A DNA stretch of 5,094 nt, from the NCBI GenBank assembly GCA_946491915.1, contig CAMLYR010000102.1, positions 1 through 5,094 on the forward strand. The letters are read 5' to 3'. This DNA comes from an uncultured Clostridium sp. (GTDB lineage Bacteria > Bacillota_A > Clostridia > TANB77 > CAG-508). The position numbers and the translations under genes were made by a program. Below, piece after piece: positions 1 to 5,094 of the stretch; within the stretch, counting starts at the first letter, position 1; every line of letters starts with the position of its first letter. The notes under the pieces are model-generated. The model was not told the DNA's origin and did not search any database. It saw only the letters and a program-made list of their open reading frames with translations.

Positions 1-85
1 GCAAAGGGCTGGGGTAATTTTGTATCTGACCGCATTAATATTTGGCGCTTACAATTTATTATCTCTTGTTTCCATCTTTATGGAA

Positions 86-113
86 AAAGACCAGCCTTAC
101 TTGGTCGGTCTTT
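86..113 (-). terminator. Rho-independent terminator hairpin
   Basis: Two 11-base arms (86-96 and 103-113) pair with one A-C mismatch and one G-U pair around a 6-base loop (97-102). Read on the minus strand, the stem is followed by a run of five T (88-84), the usual intrinsic terminator form. It starts 24 bases after the stop codon of the coding remnant at 138-269, so it probably belonged to that gene. As no clear hairpin is seen just after the 506-residue gene ending at 387, this hairpin may now also end transcription of the whole minus-strand cluster. The plus-strand side has only three T after the stem, so termination in that direction would be weaker. Confidence 0.72.
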
Positions 114-137
114 CATCACGTTGGTTAACTGATTAGA

Positions 138-269
138 TTATTTTTCGCTGGATTCCCAAAATCTTGGTGAAATTGCTACTTGTAATTCCTTATCGAGCTC
201 TTCCATGTCAATTTCCTTGAGCCACTGCAGGCTATCTTGAAGCACTTTCGTTTTAGATGTACAACTCTT
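138..269 (-). pseudogene. Headless C-terminal coding remnant, family unknown
   Basis: An open frame of 43 codons ends with TAA at 138-140 and is closed upstream by an in-frame TAA at 270-272. The only internal ATG (codon starting at 203) would leave about 22 residues and has no convincing ribosome binding site. The peptide looks like a normal protein C-terminus: it is acidic and helical, contains EIDMEELDKELQV, and ends SPRFWESSEK. It uses more GC-rich codons (CTG, CAG, CTC, GTG) than the genes to its right, and a good terminator follows 24 bases later. I do not recognise the family. The best explanation is the 3' end of an older gene whose 5' part was displaced when the AT-rich cluster arrived. 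It could also be a chance frame, since 43 codons is short. Confidence 0.45.
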
Positions 270-386
270 TTACTTACGTTATATAAATTGCATACCAAAA
301 CAGCGAAAAATCTATCCATAATCAATACCAAATATATATAACAACAAAAATGTAAACTAGTATAAAATAATTACTATATTTTTATC
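270..386. other. AT-rich non-coding spacer
   Basis: These 117 bases lie between the stop of the membrane-protein gene (387) and the coding remnant. They are very AT-rich and hold no convincing gene, RNA or strong hairpin. An 8-base direct repeat, ATACCAAA, occurs at 292-299 and 325-332 but is too short and simple to interpret. The change from about 40% GC to much lower GC falls near the right end of the remnant, so this spacer is probably the edge of the acquired segment. Confidence 0.5.
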
Positions 387-1907
387 TTATTTAAAAATAA
401 CTTTTTTAATTGTGCTTAAAAAAGTTGATACTTCGTTTTCTTTTAACAGCGAACTTACTCTTTTCATCACTGGGAAGGGTTCTGTACTAACACATTCTAA
501 AATGATTAATGATACAAGTAGAAATATTATCCAAATTGCTAAATAAATTTTTTCTGACTTTTTTATAGATTTTTTCATTTCCTTCATCATTTTATCGTTC
601 TCAAAAATCTCTGCAAGATCTTCTTCTGTCAAAATTTCATTATAATTTTTCTTTAACTGTTCATAACTATTATATACTTTCTTCATTTGATATTGCGATT
701 GTACGTAACAAATAATTAGGTACACAACTGATCCAAATAGAACACATTCCATAATAATAGTTACATCTCGGGTAAAGATATTATTTAGCGGTTGTTCTGA
801 AACTATATTGGCTAAAATAACTGTAAACAAAAAACCAAAAACTGCAATCAAATTTGTTTTAAATTTTTCCAAAATATCCGTAGCATATTCCCCTGTTTTT
901 GCAACAATCTCTATTATAAACTCAGCTACTTTATTTTTTAATTCCAAATATTGCATTACATTATCTTTTAAATATAAATTAAAATTCGATTGAATAGACG
1001 CAAGTACTTTTTCGTCTATCTCTGTAATCGGAATATATTTACAATGCAGACTAATAATATTTCTGGCAATAATTGATTTATCAATAGCACTCCCTTCCGT
1101 ATATATCCAATTGTATATCTTATATAAAGTTCCATTGTAAGAAACATTATCTACAGAACTATTATACTCCACTGTTCTTTGCCCATGGATTTTCCCATGT
1201 ATCACATTACCATTTAATGATGATGATGATGCAATAAAGCTAATTGCCAATAACATTTCTATTTTTTGAAATAATGCTGTCAATGGATTATTCCTATAAT
1301 TTATTTCTATTTTAAAATCATCCGGTAATACTTCATATATATCAAAATTATAGAAATAAGAAACATCTTTACATTTATCGATTCTCTCTTTTCGAGAAAA
1401 TTGAGAACTTTCAACTGTGTTTCCTGTTGGGATAAAAAACAATGTTTTAGTAGCAAACATAGGAGACTCGTCAAACATTTCAAATATAATTTTTTCTGAC
1501 ACTTCCCTTAGTAATTCTGAAAAAGCTTTTATACTTTTTTCAATGGTCAGTTGCAAAATATCTTCTGCAAATTTTTGATAGTTATAAATAGAAAAGAAAT
1601 TGTCTTTTAGCGTTTTTGTCACTTCTATTTTACAACTAATAATTTCATCATCCAATACCTTTTCCAAAAATGAATCATACAACTCTTGGCTAATTCTCTC
1701 CCTGTTGAATTGACAAATACTTTCATTTTCATCCTGCAATACAATCTGAATAGAATCTCTTAAAGGTATCGCCTTAATAATATTCTCAAAATAAGTATAT
1801 GACGGTTTATTATTTTTGCAAAAATCAAAAGATGCTTCATATATCTTAACACGTTCCGAGGCACAAACATGTTCATTCCCAATTCTATGTAGTAATGTTT
1901 CCAACAT
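387..1907 (-). CDS. Uncharacterised membrane-anchored protein, partner of the NdpA-like gene
   Basis: A 506-residue protein that I cannot assign to a named family. Residues 1 to about 350 look soluble and mixed alpha/beta, with many acidic and basic residues; no catalytic motif stands out. Three hydrophobic stretches follow, at about 352-370, 382-402 and 453-472, each long enough to cross the membrane. The last two are separated by a charged, probably coiled-coil stretch (about 405-452, rich in Lys and Glu). A short basic tail (473-506) ends the protein. There is no signal peptide, so the large N-terminal part is probably cytoplasmic and the protein is anchored near its C-terminus. The start ATG follows a near-perfect AGGAGG at 1915-1920, 7 bases upstream. 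It begins only 19 bases after the NdpA-like gene, so the two are surely co-transcribed. By inference it could be the membrane effector of a two-gene defence system; a role in envelope sensing or an unrelated function is also possible. Confidence 0.85.
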   Translation of the reverse strand: MLETLLHRIGNEHVCASERVKIYEASFDFCKNNKPSYTYFENIIKAIPLRDSIQIVLQDENESICQFNRERISQELYDSFLEKVLDDEIISCKIEVTKTLKDNFFSIYNYQKFAEDILQLTIEKSIKAFSELLREVSEKIIFEMFDESPMFATKTLFFIPTGNTVESSQFSRKERIDKCKDVSYFYNFDIYEVLPDDFKIEINYRNNPLTALFQKIEMLLAISFIASSSSLNGNVIHGKIHGQRTVEYNSSVDNVSYNGTLYKIYNWIYTEGSAIDKSIIARNIISLHCKYIPITEIDEKVLASIQSNFNLYLKDNVMQYLELKNKVAEFIIEIVAKTGEYATDILEKFKTNLIAVFGFLFTVILANIVSEQPLNNIFTRDVTIIMECVLFGSVVYLIICYVQSQYQMKKVYNSYEQLKKNYNEILTEEDLAEIFENDKMMKEMKKSIKKSEKIYLAIWIIFLLVSLIILECVSTEPFPVMKRVSSLLKENEVSTFLSTIKKVIFK

Positions 1908-1914
1908 ATTTCCA

Positions 1915-1920
1915 CCTCCT
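1915..1920 (-). promoter_or_regulatory. Strong ribosome binding site of the membrane-protein gene
   Basis: AGGAGG on the minus strand, 7 bases before the ATG at 1907-1905. It fills most of the 19-base gap after the upstream stop codon (1927-1929), which fixes the start and indicates that the second gene of the pair is independently and efficiently translated rather than depending on an overlap. Confidence 0.85.
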
Positions 1921-1926
1921 TCCCTT

Positions 1927-2964
1927 TTATTCTTGTTTCAAAAATTGTTTGAATGTTAAATCATTGTTTGTCCTAATTTGCAAATACCGATTACCATCAT
2001 CTGCTCGATATGCTTGAATCGTATTTTCAATATCGTCCACAGCATCAGTAATACGTAGTTCAATTCCCTGATATACATTATATACTTTCCTAATTCTTGC
2101 ATTTATCACAGACGGTTTCGAATTAAACTGTCTATCAAATTCATACTTATCTGGTAATTCTCGTAGTTTATTCAACATTGCATCCATTTTTTCTTTTGGA
2201 ATTTCGACTGGCTGATATTTTTCAATTGTATTATTAAGTAATACATTATAATCAATATGATCATTACTTTTAAAATAAGAAATAATCGTATTTCTTATAA
2301 TTGTGTGGTCTTTAGGAAAATCCTTCTTTATGTTACGATTCAATGTACTTTCTATTGCTCGAAATGCTTTATTCGTATTGAATTCATCACTTTTTAATTC
2401 ATTTAATTCCAAAAAGTCGCTATACCAGTACTTTGCAACAGTGTTTGAGTAAATATAGGCATAATATTCCGACTGTGTTAAATCATTAATTTCAAACAAA
2501 CACGACTTCCACATTGTCTTCTTATCTTTTGAAAAACCTGTTTTAAAACTGAAGTCCGAATCATCCACAAAATCAGTATGTTCCACTTTAGCCAATAAAT
2601 ACACATACTTATCATTTTCTTCATCATATAAAAGAGCTTGCACCAAACTTCCTTTTTGCACATTGGTATCCAAATGAGCTATATGCTGCTGTGCTTCAAC
2701 TTCTTTTAAAAGTAATCTTTCTGAAATCATATTAACATTCTGCTCAACAATTTCGTCATCCACACGATTTTTTATCAATTCCAAAATGCTACTAATCACT
2801 TCTGTATGCACAGAACGTGTCTTATATTCTCTTACAGAAGTATTTCCATTTATGTAAGTAATTAATTGTTCTATATATTCAGAAAAAGTTTCTGGTGTAA
2901 CTCTTGTATAGACCTTATTATTTTCATAATCAATAATACGTATCGTTTGTGTGATAATTTTCAT
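1927..2964 (-). CDS. Nucleoid-associated protein, NdpA/YejK (37-kDa) family
   Basis: A 345-residue soluble protein whose length and layout fit the 37-kDa nucleoid-associated family (E. coli YejK is about 335 residues). I base this on recall of the family, not a search. The supporting features are an N-terminal region with few conserved residues; a central beta-rich core at about 104-130 (KGSLVQALLYD, then YVYLLAKVEH), comparable to the YLLVAVL strand of YejK; the following MWKSCLFEIND near 151-161; and a C-terminal DNA-binding-like section at about 275-335 (FDRQFNSKPSVINARIRKVY, then a strand-rich end). Family members bind DNA in the nucleoid. Divergent copies are often found in mobile and defence regions. 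No membrane segment or enzyme motif is visible. The ATG has GGAGG (2973-2977) 8 bases upstream and its own promoter. It is the first gene of a two-gene operon with the membrane protein, suggesting the pair acts together, with this protein perhaps sensing or marking DNA. That role is inference. Confidence 0.78.
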   Translation of the reverse strand: MKIITQTIRIIDYENNKVYTRVTPETFSEYIEQLITYINGNTSVREYKTRSVHTEVISSILELIKNRVDDEIVEQNVNMISERLLLKEVEAQQHIAHLDTNVQKGSLVQALLYDEENDKYVYLLAKVEHTDFVDDSDFSFKTGFSKDKKTMWKSCLFEINDLTQSEYYAYIYSNTVAKYWYSDFLELNELKSDEFNTNKAFRAIESTLNRNIKKDFPKDHTIIRNTIISYFKSNDHIDYNVLLNNTIEKYQPVEIPKEKMDAMLNKLRELPDKYEFDRQFNSKPSVINARIRKVYNVYQGIELRITDAVDDIENTIQAYRADDGNRYLQIRTNNDLTFKQFLKQE

Positions 2965-2972
2965 ATTTCCTA

Positions 2973-2977
2973 CCTCC
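2973..2977 (-). promoter_or_regulatory. Ribosome binding site of the NdpA-like gene
   Basis: GGAGG on the minus strand, 8 bases before the ATG at 2964-2962. It fits the predicted transcript start near 2987 and gives a short leader of about 22 bases. Confidence 0.8.
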
Positions 2978-2993
2978 GATTAGGCTTTTTTTC

Positions 2994-3021
2994 ATTATAT
3001 CACACTTCAGATATTCCACAA
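2994..3021 (-). promoter_or_regulatory. Promoter of the two-gene operon (extended -10)
   Basis: On the minus strand, TTGTGG (3021-3016) and a perfect TATAAT (2999-2994) are separated by 16 bases, and TGA directly before the TATAAT gives the extended TG-n motif. Transcription should start near 2987. The -35 box is imperfect (4 of 6) but an extended -10 compensates. It lies in the 189-base gap after the nuclease gene, so the NdpA-like and membrane-protein genes can be expressed without the upstream gene. No operator-like repeat is obvious around it, so expression may be constitutive. Confidence 0.75.
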
Positions 3022-3153
3022 TTTTTTATTATACAATTATTACTATTTCCCTATTGCTATTTAAATTTTACATTCTATCTTATCCTCTACTTTTGTATAA
3101 AAAGCAAATATGGACTTGTTCCTCTTGCAATCTCAAATTTTTTCTCATAGACC

Positions 3154-4539
3154 TTAATCAAATTGCACATTTTCTAACGTCTTATAGATTTCCTTTAAGT
3201 ATTGATTCATCATTTTTCTAAACTGTATTTTTGATCCAATACTTGCCGGATGAACAGAAAACTTAATTGTATATATAGAATTTTCCTCTTCTTCAAACCC
3301 TTCATCTGGAGTTACAATATAATTTTTGCTTAATTCAAAATATTTATCTACTGACTGTGGCATGATATTCAATAATTTTTTTAATTTATCGAAATCAGTG
3401 CATTCAAACCGTATTTGCGAATCAAAAAAATTATCTATATCATAGTCTGCGTTTGAAATTATACTACCCCATGCAAAATATTCTGAAAATTGGTCAATAA
3501 ATTCAATTTTAGCATTTGTACATTTTAAAATATGTATAAATGAAAATTTTTCCCAACGCTTACAAAGTTCATCAAATTCCGTATTAACAATTTCTTCGGA
3601 AATATACCTACTTTTCATTGGATTTGCATATATAAAATTTCTATTTTCCTCTCTACTCCCTCCACATTTGAATACTTCTAGAAATGGTACATAATAATCT
3701 TTATGATCCATATCAAAATGATCGCTTCCAGAATTATATCTATATGTTAAGATATCAAATTCATATGCAACACCGTCAATTATCTCATCTTGTTCAAATT
3801 GGCTTACTGTATGTCTTAAATCATATTCTTTTTCATTTTCTTGAATAGGTATTAAACAATCTAAATATAATCTATAATTCGTATTTTTATCGTCAAAATG
3901 AGCGGCCCTTAGTCTTAAAATCCAATTTTCCGGTAGCACTTTCTCCTTAACTATGTCTATTACTTGCTCCATATCCTTTAAAAAATAATTGTAATTTGTC
4001 CCCAATCTAGCTGACATGTAAAATATATTTCCCTTAAAATTTGCATGCCAAAAGTCTGGATCTATTGTACTAATTTTCCATTCAGAATTACTCATAGATT
4101 TAGGAAAAAACATATTTGCAAGATTCCAATTGTTGGGTTTTAATAATTCACGTTCAATTGATCGTGAATCCCAAAAAACTGTAGTAATTTTTTTATTGTT
4201 TTGTATTTGTTCAAATCTTTTCACCAAGGCAGATGAAGGATAAGTGGAACATGCTAATAGATACCCCTGTGCATTATGTTCATCACAAACTCCAACAATA
4301 TCCTCTAAGTCGCCTGGGTTAACTGCTCTCCCTTTATGTGCATTATGCTTACATTGAACTACCCATCTCTTTTCCACTGATTTAAAATTACTTAATGGCT
4401 TCTCAATGCATAACAAATCTTTTCCCCCATCTGCCCCCTTTCCACTCCAATACACTTCCAATCCTTTATTATAAAGCAATTCTCTAACTAATATTTCAAA
4501 ATCATCACCTGATACACCTAATTCTTTAAAATCCAACAT
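3154..4539 (-). CDS. Mrr-type restriction endonuclease domain protein with large unknown C-terminus
   Basis: A 461-residue protein from the ATG at 4539-4537. The frame extends to a TTG at 4560, but that codon would lie only about 10 bases from the predicted transcript start, while the ATG has GGGGG (4550-4554) upstream. Residues 1 to about 140 form a PD-(D/E)xK nuclease fold of the Mrr_cat kind: an N-terminal helix with DDFEILVRELL (conserved Glu near 15), then GKGADGGKDLL with the metal-binding Asp41, then WVVQCKHN with the Q62-x-K64 catalytic pair, and a later YLLACSTYPSSALVKRF strand-helix segment typical of this fold. All expected catalytic residues are present, so DNA cleavage is likely. 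Residues about 150-461 are mixed alpha/beta, with no family I recognise, and may hold target recognition or sensing. No methyltransferase, helicase or specificity gene is adjacent, which suggests a stand-alone type IV-like restriction enzyme (cutting modified DNA) or a defence effector. It has its own promoter and is separated by 189 bases from the next gene. Confidence 0.82.
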   Translation of the reverse strand: MLDFKELGVSGDDFEILVRELLYNKGLEVYWSGKGADGGKDLLCIEKPLSNFKSVEKRWVVQCKHNAHKGRAVNPGDLEDIVGVCDEHNAQGYLLACSTYPSSALVKRFEQIQNNKKITTVFWDSRSIERELLKPNNWNLANMFFPKSMSNSEWKISTIDPDFWHANFKGNIFYMSARLGTNYNYFLKDMEQVIDIVKEKVLPENWILRLRAAHFDDKNTNYRLYLDCLIPIQENEKEYDLRHTVSQFEQDEIIDGVAYEFDILTYRYNSGSDHFDMDHKDYYVPFLEVFKCGGSREENRNFIYANPMKSRYISEEIVNTEFDELCKRWEKFSFIHILKCTNAKIEFIDQFSEYFAWGSIISNADYDIDNFFDSQIRFECTDFDKLKKLLNIMPQSVDKYFELSKNYIVTPDEGFEEEENSIYTIKFSVHPASIGSKIQFRKMMNQYLKEIYKTLENVQFD

Positions 4540-4576
4540 TACACATCCGCCCCCATACAATACTTTTTTATATTAT

Positions 4577-4604
4577 ATCATATCCTTAGTTTCTTTTCTG
4601 TCAA
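4577..4604 (-). promoter_or_regulatory. Sigma-A promoter of the nuclease gene
   Basis: On the minus strand, a perfect TTGACA (4604-4599) and TATGAT (4582-4577, 5 of 6) are separated by 16 bases. The TATAAT a little further on (4577-4572) is 21 bases from the -35 box and so a poorer partner. Transcription should begin near 4570, giving a leader of about 30 bases before the ATG at 4539. It lies in the gap after the small gene ending at 4648, so the nuclease is expressed independently and probably strongly. Confidence 0.8.
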
Positions 4605-4647
4605 CACCAAGATCTATTGTAGAACATCATTAAATTCATATATCCTT

Positions 4648-4947
4648 TCACCATAAATTTTTTCGTTGCTCGCTCTTAAATCTACAATATGAATACAAAT
4701 TCCACAGGTTGGCTTTCACTGGAAAATCTTTTCTATATATAAATTGGGTCTTAAATGGAATCTGGTGATGTCTACACCATTCTTGTATTTGTTTCATCCG
4801 CATAGGTTCCCCTGCGTTGACTCTATTTAACAAACATCGTCTTTTAAAATCATCTATTCCAGCTTTGAAGAATAAATAAAACAGCACATTATAATACCTG
4901 ATTAACACAACATCACTTGTTGCTGTTTCCTTTGACTGCATACACAT
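4648..4947 (-). CDS. Small basic hypothetical protein
   Basis: A 99-residue protein that I do not recognise. It is rich in aromatic residues and cysteine in the second half (EWCRHHQIPF, then NLWNLYSYCRF) and ends in a basic tail (KSEQRKNLW). A hydrophobic patch (about residues 14-29) is too broken by charge and aromatics to call a membrane segment, and no signal peptide is seen. The four cysteines do not form a clear zinc-ribbon pattern. The start is supported by AAAGGTGG at 4951-4958, 3 bases upstream of the first ATG; a second ATG at codon 3 is also in reach. Its GC content is higher than that of the nuclease and the downstream pair, so it may have a different origin, for example from the backbone of a mobile element. 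Function is unknown; a nucleic-acid-binding role is possible from its basic character but not shown. Confidence 0.6.
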   Translation of the reverse strand: MCMQSKETATSDVVLIRYYNVLFYLFFKAGIDDFKRRCLLNRVNAGEPMRMKQIQEWCRHHQIPFKTQFIYRKDFPVKANLWNLYSYCRFKSEQRKNLW

Positions 4948-4978
4948 TTTCCACCTTTCTCTGTATATCTAGTACAGT

Positions 4979-4987
4979 TTATCCACA
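4979..4987 (+). promoter_or_regulatory. Single perfect DnaA-box sequence
   Basis: TTATCCACA matches the consensus DnaA box exactly. It lies 32 bases upstream of the small gene's start. Only one copy is seen, without the cluster of boxes or AT-rich unwinding repeats of an origin, so it is more likely a chance match or a lone regulatory box than a replication origin. Confidence 0.3.
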
Positions 4988-5061
4988 GATTTTCACTCTA
5001 TACACACAATACCCACTTCAAAATAGGGGAGTAGATTTCTAACCAGGATCAGTACAAGTTC

Positions 5062-5074
5062 AATTACTGTAATT
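5062..5074. repeat. 13-base perfect palindrome, possible operator
   Basis: AATTAC and GTAATT flank a single central base. The two 6-base arms are perfect inverted repeats. Its size fits a dimeric regulator site, but it stands alone and overlaps the possible end of the upstream coding frame, so a function is not certain. Confidence 0.25.
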
Positions 5075-5094
5075 CCTGACAACTCTCTGTGACG
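5064..5094 (-). pseudogene. Possible 3' edge of an interrupted upstream gene
   Basis: At the right edge, one minus-strand frame reads VTESCQELQ and stops at TAA (5064-5066). It matters only because the bases coding for its SC (within AGAGTTGT at 5079-5086) recur, in the same phase, at the open end of the remnant at 138-269. If the cluster was inserted there, the original protein would have read from VTESC directly into TSKTKVLQD. A second frame is also open from the edge to a TGA at 4993-4995 (33 codons), and nothing in the window decides between them. Confidence 0.25.

Noticed and set aside
2..136. A plus-strand frame open from the window edge to TAG at 134-136, whose translation includes a hydrophobic stretch (AGVILYLTALIFGAYNLL) like a membrane segment.
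   Set aside because: It is only 44 codons with no visible start, a second plus-strand frame is open over the same stretch, T-rich DNA readily gives hydrophobic translations, and it would run through the terminator hairpin at 86-113. A real convergent gene end cannot be excluded without the sequence to the left.
292..332. Direct repeat ATACCAAA, two copies 33 bases apart.
   Set aside because: Only 8 bases in AT-rich DNA with no further copies, so not a CRISPR array or iteron set. No CRISPR, tRNA or rRNA was seen anywhere in the window.
808..993. Plus-strand open frame of 61 codons inside the membrane-protein gene.
   Set aside because: It lies fully opposite a well-supported gene, has no strong ribosome binding site and reads as a low-complexity shadow.
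1218..1230. Short run of TGA repeats on the plus strand.
   Set aside because: It encodes four serines in the membrane-protein gene; too short to be a notable repeat or phase-variation tract.
2478..2663. Minus-strand open frame of 61 codons inside the NdpA-like gene, in another frame.
   Set aside because: It is fully contained in the real gene and its translation (many Met, Trp, Ile) looks like an out-of-frame shadow.
2866..3150. Plus-strand open frame of 94 codons across the start of the NdpA-like gene and the gap before it.
   Set aside because: It overlaps the promoter, ribosome binding site and start of a well-supported gene, and its Phe/Tyr/Leu-rich translation is what AT-rich DNA gives by chance.
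4540..4560. TTG start at 4560, adding seven residues to the nuclease.
   Set aside because: It would sit about 10 bases from the predicted transcript start, with no room for a ribosome binding site. The ATG at 4539 has GGGGG upstream and begins where the domain begins.

Overview
The window looks like part of the genome of a low-GC Gram-positive bacterium, most likely a clostridial Firmicute. This rests on strong AGGAGG-type ribosome binding sites, near-consensus sigma-A promoters (TTGACA/TATGAT and an extended TG-n-TATAAT), Lys/Ile/Asn-rich proteins, and low GC. No species can be named. All supported genes lie on the minus strand, so transcription runs from right to left. The middle (about 270-4640) is clearly AT-richer than the left edge: about 40% GC in the first 120 bases against roughly 20-30% in typical stretches of the genes. 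That fits a recently acquired accessory (defence-type) segment.

Layout in transcription order: (1) 5094-4993, an edge region with the possible 3' end of an upstream gene, a palindrome and a single perfect DnaA-box sequence. (2) 4947-4648, a small basic protein of unknown function. (3) 4604-4577, a strong promoter, then 4539-3154, a protein with an N-terminal Mrr-type PD-(D/E)xK nuclease domain and a large uncharacterised C-terminal region. (4) 3021-2994, a second strong promoter, then a two-gene operon: 2964-1927, a protein assigned to the 37-kDa nucleoid-associated (NdpA/YejK) family, and 19 bases later 1907-387, a 506-residue protein with a large soluble N-terminal part and three predicted membrane segments near the C-terminus. 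(5) 386-270, AT-rich non-coding DNA. (6) 269-138, a headless C-terminal coding remnant, followed at 113-86 by an intrinsic terminator hairpin.

My reading is a small defence-type cluster. One nuclease is expressed from its own promoter, with no methyltransferase or helicase partner visible. Next to it is a separately promoted pair joining a predicted nucleoid/DNA-binding protein to a membrane protein. The pair resembles the sensor-plus-membrane-effector layout of abortive anti-phage systems, but that function is inference from gene content and context only. An 8-base direct repeat (261-268 and 5079-5086) sits in the same reading phase at both edges. It suggests that the whole cluster, about 4.8 kb, may interrupt a single host or mobile-element gene whose 3' end is the remnant at 138-269. 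No recombinase is present in the window to explain such an insertion.
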